NCBI GenBank assembly: GCA_001804885.1
Contig: MHBM01000181.1
Span: 1 to 39,610, forward strand
Direction of reading: 5' to 3'
DNA length: 39,610 nucleotides
Source: Lentisphaerae bacterium RIFOXYA12_FULL_48_11
GTDB lineage: Bacteria > Verrucomicrobiota > Kiritimatiellia > UBA8416 > YA12-FULL-48-11
The notes beneath the pieces were generated by a model. The model was not told where the DNA came from, did not search any database, and was given only the letters and a program-made list of their open reading frames with translations. Both the position numbers and the translations under genes were made by a program. Numbering within the stretch: position 1 is the stretch's first letter; the number at the start of each line of letters is the position of its first letter. Positions 1 through 9,600 of this stretch are shown piece by piece.

Positions 1-299
1 TCTATCTGCAAGCGGCGAATAGGTTAAAACAACAGCCAGATTGATATCAACAGGATTTTTATTTTCTTTGATAATCAATGGATTACATTGGATTGAAAGG
101 TTCTCCTCATTTGTAAGATGTCTGCATGCAACATGTTATGAAGACAATTATTAATGCTTTGGGGATAATTCTGGAGTGTCGAATATTCAGAAAGCGGTGC
201 AGGTCATATAAAATTCTGCTGAATCTGCAGTCTAACATTACTGAGAAATATATCATTACGGGGACATGGTCTGGACTGTTTTTTTAAAGCAGAAGGTTG
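1..299. other. Gene-free left edge
   Basis: I see no complete gene here. In the third forward frame a short open stretch from the window edge ends at a TGA at 42-44, and its last residues read YLQAANRLKQQPD. This could be the C-terminus of a gene lying to the left, but 13 residues cannot establish that. The rest is AT-rich, with no convincing promoter, RNA gene or hairpin. Confidence 0.3.
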
Positions 300-728
300 T
301 TATGACCAGAGAAACAAGCCTGTTTCATTGTCGAATTTGCGCTCTAAGTTCGCGCCATCGTAAACTTCGAGAATAAATTCACAGGCGAATACAGTTGTTC
401 CTGGCACGAGGTGACCGCCGAAGCATTCTCCTTTATTGTTGGCCAGTGTAACATGGGCATGAACAAATGGAGCTCCTTCTTTGAGTGATACATTACCGGT
501 CAGTTTCGTGATTTCCAGCGGACAATCCAGGGACAAGTGTTCATATGCCCGGCTTTGCTGGTTATAGAAACCGATTCTTGCTGACTTGACTGCGCCAATA
601 GCTTCGACCCGTCCCAGAATGATATTCTGCTCTGTACATACCTTTGTAAGACCCTCAAGTAAATCACAGCCGAAGCCAAGCCTTCCCATGAAAATTCTAT
701 CGGATTTTACCTTTTTATATGGCGTCAT
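300..728 (-). CDS. PPC/DUF296 domain protein (PCC-fold)
   Basis: This 142-aa protein consists of a single PPC (DUF296) domain, the small trimeric fold also found at the C-terminus of plant AT-hook proteins and as stand-alone bacterial proteins. Visible family features are the early GxDLLEGL-type segment, the GRVEAIGAVKSARIGFY strand region, and FVHAHVTLANNKGECFGGHL, which carries the conserved HxHxxL...GGHL signature. The ATG at 728 is preferred because it gives a domain-length protein; an open frame continues to 890 but its extra residues are low-complexity and unlike the family. The stand-alone bacterial proteins have no settled biochemical role. The gene is divergent from the glycerol-3-phosphate dehydrogenase gene, with about 180 bases between them for promoters. 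Confidence 0.85.
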   Translation of the reverse strand: MTPYKKVKSDRIFMGRLGFGCDLLEGLTKVCTEQNIILGRVEAIGAVKSARIGFYNQQSRAYEHLSLDCPLEITKLTGNVSLKEGAPFVHAHVTLANNKGECFGGHLVPGTTVFACEFILEVYDGANLERKFDNETGLFLWS

Positions 729-909
729 GTTTTTTTCCGGATGTTGTTGGAATAAATACCTGAAGAGACATGAAGACACGAGCGAAAAGTAAGTAAAAAA
801 GTGGCAAGATGAGAATAGCGGAAGATCCGGATTGCATTGAGAATAACGGGCTTGTGAATGGCTGGTGCAGTTGTTATCGTTTCGGCCCATGAAGCGGGAT
901 TTACAGGCA

Positions 910-2547
910 ATGGCTCAGAAGACCTACGATGTAGCGATTGTAGGGTGTGGGGTCTATGGTGCCTTTGCGGCAAGGGAAGCGGCGTTACGTGGTCTTTCAG
1001 TGGCGGTAATTGACAAGAAAGATTTCTGTGGTGCGACGTCGGCAAACAGCCTGAAGATCATTCATGGTGGTGTCAGGTATCTTCAGCAGCTGGATATTGC
1101 ACGTGTTGTTGAATCTGCGAAAGAACGCAAGAACCTGATGCGCATCGCGCCGCACCTGGTGCATCCATTACCGTGCGTAATGCCGACGCGCGGACTACTC
1201 ATGAGGAGCAAGCCGGCCATGTTTGCCGGGATGCTTCTTAACGACTTGCTTACTTCAGGGCGTAACAGGAATGTTGATTCTGAAAAGACCATACCAGCCG
1301 GTTCTATTGTTTCCAGGGATGAGTTGATGCAACTCGTGCCTGGACTTACAGACAGCCGGTATGATGGGGCTGCCGTCTGGCATGATGCGCTGGCATTCAG
1401 CACGGAGCGACTCGTAATCAGCGCTGTAAAAGCGGCGGTCCAGGCAGGAGCAGATGCTGCAAATTATGCGCAGGCTGTTCGTTTTCTGTTAAACGGGAAA
1501 AAGGTAACAGGTGTTGTTGTCAAAGATCTGGTTTCAGGTGACGAGGTTACAATAAAGTCAAGGCTGGTTGTCAACAATACCGGCCCGTGGTCGAATGAAG
1601 TTCTTTCGTTTCTTGAAGAGGATGTGACCATGCCTGTTGCAGGGTTAGCGCTCGAGTTGAATTTTGTCCTGAAACGTCAGTTGCTGAAGAATCATGCGGT
1701 GGGGCTGGCCGGCTACAGGAATGCGGATGCGAAAGAGCGGCTGCTGTTTTTCGTGCCATGGCATGGTGTAACAATGGTCGGTACTTATTGCAGACTGCAT
1801 GCCGGGCGGGTTGATCGGATACAGGTGCTTGACCATGATATAAATTCTTTCATTGAGGATATTAACAGTGCACTCCCTTCGGCTGGCATCACGCGTGACG
1901 ATATTGCAATTGTTCATGCCGGTCTTTTGCCGATTGAGGCGGGAAGTGAAATGTGGCCTGAACCTGAACCACTCAGGCATTACAGGCTGATAGATCACGG
2001 CAGGAAAGATGGCATAGAAGGAATATTTACCGTCTTGGGCGTGAAGTATACCACGGCTCGGGATGTTGCCGAAAAGACGATGAACAAGGTGCTCAGACAT
2101 CTTGGCAAGTCGGGGGGCTTTACTTCCAGTTCGGACACAACACCTCTTCCTGGTGGTGATATTACTGATTTTCAGCGGTTTGTGAAGGAGGCCATGGCTG
2201 CCAGTCCGAAGGAGCTGGGTAATGCTTCCATGACCAAGCTGCTTTACTCTTATGGTACTGAGTACAGGGCCATACTTGATATGGGCCTGGCTGACGGAGG
2301 GCTGTTGAAAACGATCAGTCCAACTTCTTCTGTAATAGGTGCTGAAGTTGTTCATGCCGCCCGAAATGAGATGGCTCTTAATCTTGGGGATGTTGTGTTC
2401 AGACGGGCGGATATTGGTTCGGCGGGCATGCCTGATGAAGATACGCTGAGGACTTGTGCGAAGTTGATGGCTCGTGAACTTTCCTGGGATAAGGCCAAAG
2501 TTGAGAAAGAAATTACGCATGTAAAAAGCGAAGTGATCAAGTTTTAG
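910..2547 (+). CDS. glpD: FAD-dependent glycerol-3-phosphate dehydrogenase
   Basis: This enzyme of about 545 aa should oxidise sn-glycerol 3-phosphate to dihydroxyacetone phosphate, passing electrons through FAD to the quinone pool at the inner membrane. The N-terminus has the dinucleotide motif GCGVYG at residues 12-17, then the GlpD-type SLKIIHGGVRYLQQ segment that follows the FAD site. A second conserved block, GVKYTTARDVAE, resembles the GlpD KxTTxR motif, and a C-terminal helical DAO_C region follows. Length matches GlpD/GlpA (500-560 aa). Start choice is uncertain: GTG 865, ATG 889 and ATG 910 are in frame. ATG 910 has the best upstream purine run and the usual short lead before the FAD motif. 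No glycerol kinase or facilitator lies nearby, so the substrate may come from lipid turnover. Confidence 0.9.
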   Translation: MAQKTYDVAIVGCGVYGAFAAREAALRGLSVAVIDKKDFCGATSANSLKIIHGGVRYLQQLDIARVVESAKERKNLMRIAPHLVHPLPCVMPTRGLLMRSKPAMFAGMLLNDLLTSGRNRNVDSEKTIPAGSIVSRDELMQLVPGLTDSRYDGAAVWHDALAFSTERLVISAVKAAVQAGADAANYAQAVRFLLNGKKVTGVVVKDLVSGDEVTIKSRLVVNNTGPWSNEVLSFLEEDVTMPVAGLALELNFVLKRQLLKNHAVGLAGYRNADAKERLLFFVPWHGVTMVGTYCRLHAGRVDRIQVLDHDINSFIEDINSALPSAGITRDDIAIVHAGLLPIEAGSEMWPEPEPLRHYRLIDHGRKDGIEGIFTVLGVKYTTARDVAEKTMNKVLRHLGKSGGFTSSSDTTPLPGGDITDFQRFVKEAMAASPKELGNASMTKLLYSYGTEYRAILDMGLADGGLLKTISPTSSVIGAEVVHAARNEMALNLGDVVFRRADIGSAGMPDEDTLRTCAKLMARELSWDKAKVEKEITHVKSEVIKF

Positions 2548-2631
2548 ATTCAAGCCAACTATCCCCGGAATAAAAATTCCCCGGTCTCAGATGATTGTTT
2601 TTCTTTGTTAAAAATGGAGGTAAGTCGAAGT

Positions 2632-4914
2632 ATGAATAAGTGGATTACCGGTATGCTCGTATTGGCGTTTGCTTCTCTGTTGATTACCAAAACAGCTCAC
2701 GCGGTGACATCGATACAGAATGATAAAGTGAAGGTGTTGTTCTGCGAGGGCAAGTTTTCCATGACCGATATTCCGAGCGGGAAAAGATTTTGCGTTGTCG
2801 CGCTCGATGGAATGTCAGGTCCGGCAAGGGCGGTCAGGGCAAAAGACAGAACGTTTGGCAGGGGGCAAGCCCTGGAAGTTTCCTGTGCAAGCGGAAGTGG
2901 TTCGGTGATCGTGTTTCCGGATTTACCTTTTGCAGTCATTAAATACAGGGTCAGCAATAAAAGATCGGAAACAAAAGTAATGAACAAGATTCCAACAGCA
3001 TCCATATTTGTAGATCTTGCCAGGCCGGTGGAGTCTCTGAGGGGATTTGGGACCGGCGGGATAACCAGCCTGAATGACAATAAAGGCAGTTACATGTGGC
3101 AGGCGATTGTTGATCCGCAGAGCCGAAACGGCGTGGTTGGTGGATGGGTTACAACGGAGCGAGGCAGCGGAGTGGTATTTGCGGGATTGGAGGATGGACA
3201 GGCCTGCATGAAGGCGCAGGTTGAATATGGCCGGTTACGCGTTGCACCAGATAAGGCGGAAGACCTGGAAACTTTTGTGGTTGGATATTTCAGCGATGCA
3301 AGGACCGGCATGGAGGCGTGGGCCGATACAGTCGCCAAGGTTCTGGATATAAAGTTGCCGCCATTGCCGACGGTATATTGCACGTGGTATCACGCAGGTT
3401 CATCCGATGAAAAAAGGCTGCCTGTACAGGCTGAATTTGCGTCAAAGAATTTTTCGCCGTATGGATTCTCGGTTGTCCAGATAGATGACGGCTGGCAGGA
3501 TGGTCAAACAAAAAACGGACCTCGTAAGAATTTTACGAGGATCAAACCTGACGGTCCATACAAGTCCGGGATGAAAGCGACGGCAGAAACGATCAGGGCC
3601 CTGGGATTGGTGCCTGGTATCTGGCTGATGCCTTTCTCCGGATCCCATGAGGACCCATGGTATAAGGATCACCAGGGCTGGTTTGTAAAGCGGGACGATG
3701 GAACGCCGCACGACAGTCGTTGGGGTGGAACCGCTCTCGACATGTCCAATCCTGAAGTTTTGAAGTATTTGAAAGATGAGATCAGCCTTATAGTCCATGA
3801 ATGGGGGTATGGTTATCTTAAGATGGATGGCCTCTGTTCAGGTGCGGCGGTAAATCACTGTTATGTGAACGATGCATACAAGGACGATCAGATTGGGGAT
3901 GCCGTCCTGTTCAACCCGGAAAAGACCAATATTGAAGCATATCGCGACGGGCTGCGCCTGATTCGTAAGACTGCAGGTAAAGACACGTTCCTGCTGGGAT
4001 GCTGTACGCCACAGAATATGCGCAGTTATGGCGGTCCCTTCGGGTTGATCGACGCAATGCGTATTGGTCCGGACAACGGTCCTAATTGGAAAGGAATTCG
4101 AACGGGGCCGATATACGGTGCACGAAATTATCATCTGCATGGCAGGATCTGGTATAATGATCCTGATCCATTGTATGTCCGTAAGAGCCTTCCGTTGAAT
4201 CAGGCCAGGGCTATCTGTTCGTGGGTTACAATCAGCGGCCAGTTGAATGCGAGCAGCGATGCCTATGCTGATCTGGAGCCTGAGCGCGTTGATCTGCTTA
4301 AGCGTACAATGCCTTCTCACAACCTGCGCCCCAGGCCCGTGGATCTTTTCGAGGAGAATATTCCATCTGTATGGCTCTTGACTGACGATCAGTCGAAGAC
4401 TCGCCGTGATGTTGTTGGTTTGTTCAACTGGGATGATCAGAAGGATTTTTCTCTGAATCGATCCCTTGAAAATATCGGCCTCTCCGGGCAAGTGGAATAT
4501 ATTGCTTATGAATACTGGTCCAATCAGTTGGTTGGCCCGTTCAAGGGAAGTCTGAAACAGACGCTTGCGCCGGCCTCGTGTGCTATCCTGTCGATTAAGG
4601 CTATTTTGGATCATCCCCAGCTGATCAGCACGTCCCGGCATATCACGCAGGGTATTGTTGATGTCGTTGAAGAGAATTGGAACGATAAGGCTAAGGCGCT
4701 GTCAGGCATCAGCAAAGTCGTTGCCGGTGATGATTATGAGCTGCGTGTGCATACAAACACAACGAAAGGTTCTTTCAAGGCTGTTAATGCCGGCGTATCC
4801 GTGAAGGATTTGAAGGCCGGTGTAACCGTGTCGATGAAGGAAGAGTCCGGCTTGGTGCGAGTCATCATTAAATCGCCTGTGAGTCGGAATGTAACATGGA
4901 CGATAGGTTTCTGA
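2632..4914 (+). CDS. Exported alpha-galactosidase-like glycoside hydrolase (clan GH-D, GH36/GH27 type)
   Basis: This 760-aa protein should release terminal alpha-galactose or a related alpha-sugar from oligosaccharides. A Sec signal peptide is visible at about residues 1-25 (hydrophobic core MLVLAFASLLI, cleavage near AHA). A beta-sandwich-like N-terminal region comes first, then the (beta/alpha)8 barrel with FSVVQIDDGWQDG near residues 280-291 and LGLVPGIWLMPFSG after it. The presumed nucleophile is D399 in YLKMDG. An R477-xxx-D481 motif (RIGPD) fits the clan acid/base. A beta-rich C-terminal domain follows. The start is fixed by GGAGG about 11 bases before ATG 2632. It faces an MFS carrier that could import the product. 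Exact linkage and substrate cannot be read from sequence; GH36 and GH27 are both possible. Confidence 0.85.
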   Translation: MNKWITGMLVLAFASLLITKTAHAVTSIQNDKVKVLFCEGKFSMTDIPSGKRFCVVALDGMSGPARAVRAKDRTFGRGQALEVSCASGSGSVIVFPDLPFAVIKYRVSNKRSETKVMNKIPTASIFVDLARPVESLRGFGTGGITSLNDNKGSYMWQAIVDPQSRNGVVGGWVTTERGSGVVFAGLEDGQACMKAQVEYGRLRVAPDKAEDLETFVVGYFSDARTGMEAWADTVAKVLDIKLPPLPTVYCTWYHAGSSDEKRLPVQAEFASKNFSPYGFSVVQIDDGWQDGQTKNGPRKNFTRIKPDGPYKSGMKATAETIRALGLVPGIWLMPFSGSHEDPWYKDHQGWFVKRDDGTPHDSRWGGTALDMSNPEVLKYLKDEISLIVHEWGYGYLKMDGLCSGAAVNHCYVNDAYKDDQIGDAVLFNPEKTNIEAYRDGLRLIRKTAGKDTFLLGCCTPQNMRSYGGPFGLIDAMRIGPDNGPNWKGIRTGPIYGARNYHLHGRIWYNDPDPLYVRKSLPLNQARAICSWVTISGQLNASSDAYADLEPERVDLLKRTMPSHNLRPRPVDLFEENIPSVWLLTDDQSKTRRDVVGLFNWDDQKDFSLNRSLENIGLSGQVEYIAYEYWSNQLVGPFKGSLKQTLAPASCAILSIKAILDHPQLISTSRHITQGIVDVVEENWNDKAKALSGISKVVAGDDYELRVHTNTTKGSFKAVNAGVSVKDLKAGVTVSMKEESGLVRVIIKSPVSRNVTWTIGF

Positions 4915-4947
4915 CAGAAAGTACGGGTCTTGTCTTGTAGAACTTGA

Positions 4948-6375
4948 TCAGGTTTTTTTGTTCTTGTTTCCGTTCGCTCTTTTCGCCTGGCCTGCGAGCA
5001 GATTTGTCAGCTGCTGGATCTGGCTGAATATTGGTTCACCCGTTGTGAATCTCCACAGGAGTTGAATCGGGGTTATTGGTTCAGTTTCCCTTACTTCCTT
5101 GAGGTTTGGCAGAAAGAAGACAGGGATAAACCTAAGTATTCCTGATATGATAAATATAGGCGGGAGCGAGGAAAGAAAAGAGATGTGTATGAAGCCCAGG
5201 TTATAGCTGGATGGAAGGTTCTCGGCTAGAAACGCTCCGATTATGCTGCCTGCGATGAGGGAGAAAAAGCTATTCACCACGGTATAGTAGCTTGTTGCCC
5301 TGGGTCGCTTTTGCGGAGTACAGGCATCCATAATGAAATTTCCCGCCGCGAGGTTAAAGCCTGACCAGATGCTTCCGGAAATAAACTGCAGGCACATAAG
5401 GGCCGGGAAACTTCTTATAAAGGCCCATGGCAGGGGAATTAAGGGAAGAATAAGGCAGGCGGCTGCAAGTACAGTACGATTCCCGTGTCTGTCGCACATT
5501 GCACCCCACCAGGAAATAAACACGAATTGTCCCACGAGGAAGCTTATTGTGCTGAACGTAAACTGAATGTAATTCCAGTGAAGGTCACGGATCATGTAAA
5601 CGCTGAAGAACGGACCGGCGATGTTTGTTATGCCGTTAATTGATGCGGCGATAAAAGTGAACTTCGCGAAATTTGAATGGCGGGTTCTTTTTACAAAATC
5701 CCAGAACGAGAAGTAATCTTCCTTCTTAGGGTTAAAAGGCGGATCGTAATGATGGTTTAACAGCCAGGCGCTGTGGATCCTGAATAGTGCCGCAAGTATA
5801 AAAAGAATACCAAACCCAGCCCATGCCATGCTCTTTGTTTTGAACCACCACAGGAGGATTCCGCTAGTTACCATGGAGAAAATCGTTGCTGCCATCCAGA
5901 AGCGAATACGCCTTGCGAAGTAACTGCCCCTGATATTTTGCGGTACGACATCGCTCATCATGCTGAGCCATGGCGGCCCGCCAAGGTTGAAGCATGATGT
6001 ACAGAGTGTGATCATTACTATTACCACCGGGACTCCCATGGAGGGAAAGAGGAACGGTATCCAGAATAGAGGGATATAGCACAAGGCCTGCATTAATGCG
6101 CACAGCGCAATGATTGGTCGGCGCTTTCCCATTTTTTCTGAAAGACCAGCACCGGCGATTTGGGCCAGGGCGCCAACTGCCTGGGGCAGGGTGCCAATGA
6201 GAGCCATTGCCTGATTACCTGCGTTCAGGAAAAGTGCAAATGGCTGGAAAAAACTATCGCCAAATCCACCCATGCATGCAACCGATACCGCTTCTGTTAC
6301 TGAAAGCTTCCTGGTGTGCTGCTTGGCAGCTTCTACTTTATCGGGATTTGCTTCCAGATTGTCATGGTTTTCCAT
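4948..6375 (-). CDS. MFS transporter
   Basis: This inner-membrane secondary carrier of about 475 aa has roughly 12 hydrophobic helices. The loop between helices 2 and 3 carries GLSEKMGKRRP, and the duplicated motif A in the second half reads GAMCDRHGNR; both are the classic MFS signature. The hydrophilic N-terminal stretch of about 35 residues and the central loop after HHYDPPFNPKKEDYFSFWDF are typical. An upstream ATG at 6393 is in frame, but a good promoter ends at 6408, so initiation at 6375 leaves a more normal leader. The gene converges on the alpha-galactosidase gene with 33 bases between stops. This suggests, but does not prove, uptake of a sugar or oligosaccharide. Substrate is unknown. 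Confidence 0.9.
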   Translation of the reverse strand: MENHDNLEANPDKVEAAKQHTRKLSVTEAVSVACMGGFGDSFFQPFALFLNAGNQAMALIGTLPQAVGALAQIAGAGLSEKMGKRRPIIALCALMQALCYIPLFWIPFLFPSMGVPVVIVMITLCTSCFNLGGPPWLSMMSDVVPQNIRGSYFARRIRFWMAATIFSMVTSGILLWWFKTKSMAWAGFGILFILAALFRIHSAWLLNHHYDPPFNPKKEDYFSFWDFVKRTRHSNFAKFTFIAASINGITNIAGPFFSVYMIRDLHWNYIQFTFSTISFLVGQFVFISWWGAMCDRHGNRTVLAAACLILPLIPLPWAFIRSFPALMCLQFISGSIWSGFNLAAGNFIMDACTPQKRPRATSYYTVVNSFFSLIAGSIIGAFLAENLPSSYNLGFIHISFLSSLPPIFIISGILRFIPVFFLPNLKEVRETEPITPIQLLWRFTTGEPIFSQIQQLTNLLAGQAKRANGNKNKKT

Positions 6376-6407
6376 TGGGTGACTTATTTGCATGGCGGTG
6401 TATTATG

Positions 6408-6435
6408 CTTATAAAGCTGGAAAAAGCATCATCAA
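6408..6435 (-). promoter_or_regulatory. Sigma-70-like promoter for the MFS gene
   Basis: On the minus strand TTGATG (6430-6435), a 16-base spacer and TATAAG (6408-6413) match the -35/-10 consensus at 4/6 and 5/6. Transcription should begin near 6401, so ATG 6375 is favoured over ATG 6393. Confidence 0.5.
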
Positions 6436-6446
6436 TAATCGCTGTC

Positions 6447-6475
6447 TTGCTTGACGGCTTCTAATCGGGTATAAA
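6447..6475 (+). promoter_or_regulatory. Possible promoter for the AsmA-family gene
   Basis: TTGCTT (6447-6452), 17 bases and TATAAA (6470-6475) form a fair -10 with a poor -35, about 135 bases before ATG 6611. A second possible extended -10, TGTATGAT, lies just before the gene near 6588-6595. I cannot choose between them. Confidence 0.3.
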
Positions 6476-6610
6476 AATGATCATTATTTTTAATGTTTTA
6501 GCTGGAACATATCTCGAAATTACATTGAGCCAATCCAATTCGGAGATAGGTTCCGGATGTATCGCGGTAAACTTCACGTTGTGTATCCTGTATGATGGAG
6601 AGTTAATTGT

Positions 6611-9600
6611 ATGACAGAAGAGAAAAAATCTGAAAAGAATCCTGGTCGACAAAAAAAGAACATATTACTGAAAGCAGCTGTTGTGGTTTTTCTGCTGATG
6701 GTTGGCGTTGTTACATTGCTTCCCTCCATTCTTTCCATGGACAGCGCCAGGAAGTTTGCTGTCGATAAAGTGAACTCCATGGGGAACGGAACTCTGTCCA
6801 TTGGTTCCTGGTCGTTCAGCTGGTTTTCTGGAATTTTCATAAAAGATCTGACATTTGAAGACAGGCAGGGTGTTAGTATCAAGGTTGAGCAGGTAAAAAC
6901 ATCTCGCGGTATTGCGGGCATGATCGGCCGGACGATTGACATAGGGACGCTGGTGGTCAGCTCTCCGGATTTTGTAACAGTAGTGAAACAGCAGCAGGTT
7001 CCTGCTGATCCGCTTTCTACTGGTGTAAAACCCGACCAGAATGATCAGCTCAAGCTGGTTCAGCAAGACAAGCCTGCCGAGCGTACTGCCTCAACTGGCA
7101 AGGCCGTCGGTCCGGTTCAGTTACCTGTGGATGTTTCCGGTACCATCAAGGTGGAAAACGGAAAAGCATCTGTAAAGGTTGGTGGTACAAACCGGAAGTA
7201 TGATTTTGAAAAGATAAACTGCGTACTTGGTATCGCGAGCCTGAACAAGCCGATAAATATTGAAGCCGGTCTGAGTCAGGTTGGTGGCGGCGCTTTACGT
7301 CTCAGCGGATCGGTCAAGCTCATGGAGAATGGCGTACTGGATCCGGCAAAGATCGGGTCTGATGTTACGGTTGAAGTTGTTGCGCTTGATCTTGAGCCTC
7401 TGGCGGTACTTGCTTCAGCGGCTGGTAATGTCCCTTCCGTCAAGGGGTTGCTTGATACAAAGCTTAAAATAAAAGTGCAAGGGATAAACAAAGTCACGGC
7501 CGATGGTTCTATAAGTTTGTCTAATGTGCTCTTGTCGGGCGGGCCGCTTGGAACAGACAAGCCGAAGATTGATTCCTCCAGATTTGATTTCAGCGTTTTG
7601 GTTGATGGCAAAAACGTCAGCATTCGAAGTTTCACCATCAATCTGCCTTTTATGGCGGCTACGGCCAGCGGTGAGCTTGCGGATAAAGGGTTAAAGTATC
7701 CTGTCGGGGCTATTTCTTTTAATGCAAAGCTTGATATTCCGAAGATTGCATCGCTGCTGCCAGCTACTCTCAAACTGGAAAAGGGAATGACCATATCCAA
7801 AGGTGAAGTGTCTGCGAAAGCTGATATACAGTCTGAAGGTTCTGTCCTGTCTTGCGGGCTTGATGTAAGCCTGGCCGATGTTGAGGCCAGATCATCAGAC
7901 AAGATTATGAAGTTGAGCCACCCTGTACTGCTCAACAGCAGGCTTGTTATGACAGCAGCCGGCTTCCGTATTGAAAAGTGCCAGCTTTCGTCGGGTTTTG
8001 CGAACATGAGCGGTCGAGGGGATTTAAATGATCTGCAGATAACGCTGAATGCTGATTTGGCTGCTGCTATTGCCGAGTTGCGCAAGTTTATAGCGATGGG
8101 AAAAGTATTTGCGTCGGGAAATGTTTCGGCGGTCGCCAGAATACAAGGTATATCCGCTAATGAAAGAAAGGCGACGACGCGGATAATGCTTGATGAGTTG
8201 AATGTTTCGGGCCTGGCGCCAAGCCCGATGGTATTGGAGTCGGCCCGTGCAGGTCTCGATGTAATTCTTAAAGCTACGCCGGAAGGCAAAATTACGGAGC
8301 TTGGCGATCTCAGGATGACTGTGGAATCGACACCCTTGTCAGGCAAGGTCGACATTGCGCGTACTTTCCCGGCCGGGAAGTTCGCGGAAATGAGTATGGA
8401 GGGGGTGGCGGTAAAAGTTCACGCTGATGTAAAGAAACTTTTGACATTGTGCCGTGGAATGGGGCTGGTACCGCCCGATACGGATGGTTCAGGTGTTGTT
8501 GATGCCGAGATGGCAGGGAAAATGGGAAAAGGAATGCTTTCTCTTGGACCGGTCTCCTTGTCGGCAATGAACTTCGTTTATTCTTTAAACAAGAAGAAGT
8601 TCTCTGAACCTGCAGCTACTGCACGGTTTGTGCTGGAACGCGATGCGACCGGCCGCAGCCTGAAGATTTCAGACCTCGATGTGAAATTTTCCGCGGGTAG
8701 TATCAATATCCCTTCTGTCACGGTCCTGACACGCGATGGCAGTGTGCCTGAGATTTCGACTGCGGGATCCGTAGTGTTGGATTTGGGCAGGATATCTGCA
8801 CAGGCATCTGATTTTCTGCAAATGCAGGCGGGATCTTCGCTGTCAGGAAGTTTTGCTGGTAATTTCAATTTTGTTCCTGCGGGGAAGAAGCAGTCAGTTG
8901 GCCTTGAAGCTGTAATAACGAATTTCAAGGTTCAGCCGGCAAAAGGTCCGGCTGTTATTGAGCCGGTCTTGAAATTTGTTCTTGCCTCGGAAGTGGATAA
9001 TGTAGCCGGCGATGTGGCAATAAAGAATATTAAGCTGGAATCTTCGATAGTTGCACTCTCGGCTGAAGGTTCTCTGAAAGATATCAGGAAGCAAAAGCTT
9101 TTGTTGCTGGATGGCAGGCAGACGGCTGATTTCAAGCGGATAGGTGAACTTGTAACGGCGTTCAGCGGTAAGGAAATTGTCATGGAGGGCAGGAAAGAGT
9201 CCAAGTTTCATATCAGAACTTCGCTTGCTGAGTCGGACTGGAAGAAAATGCTGAGAGGCACTGATCTCGCTGCAGGATTGTATCTTTCGAAGATAAAGGC
9301 ATTTGGCCTCCAGGTTGATGGACTCGATTTTAATGCTACTGCAGGGAAGGGGTTGGTAAGGACGGATATCAGCACAAAAGTCAATGACGGTGAACTTAAG
9401 ATCGGTCCGGAAGTGAATGCTGTTGTTGATAATGCTTTTCTGAGTGTGGCAGATGGATCACAGGTGCTGCGAAACGTCAAGATTACGCAGGATATGATGT
9501 CGGACATGCTGGGGAAGGTTAATCCAGTTCTCAAGGGTTGTGTGGTGACCTCCGGGTTTGCAGACCTGGTTCTGAAGAAATGTTATGTTCCTCTCGATTC

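Noticed and set aside
1645-2553. Long minus-strand open frame of about 300 codons opposite the glycerol-3-phosphate dehydrogenase gene
   Set aside because: The translation has no family motifs, and the plus frame is a clear FAD enzyme; it is a codon-bias shadow.
2554-2583. Terminator hairpin after the glycerol-3-phosphate dehydrogenase gene
   Set aside because: Only a 5-bp stem (GGAAT/ATTCC) forms before mismatches, with no adjacent T run.
7276-8355. Minus-strand open frame of 359 codons opposite the AsmA-family gene
   Set aside because: Ser/Pro/Thr-rich low-complexity translation typical of an antisense shadow; no Shine-Dalgarno or domain.
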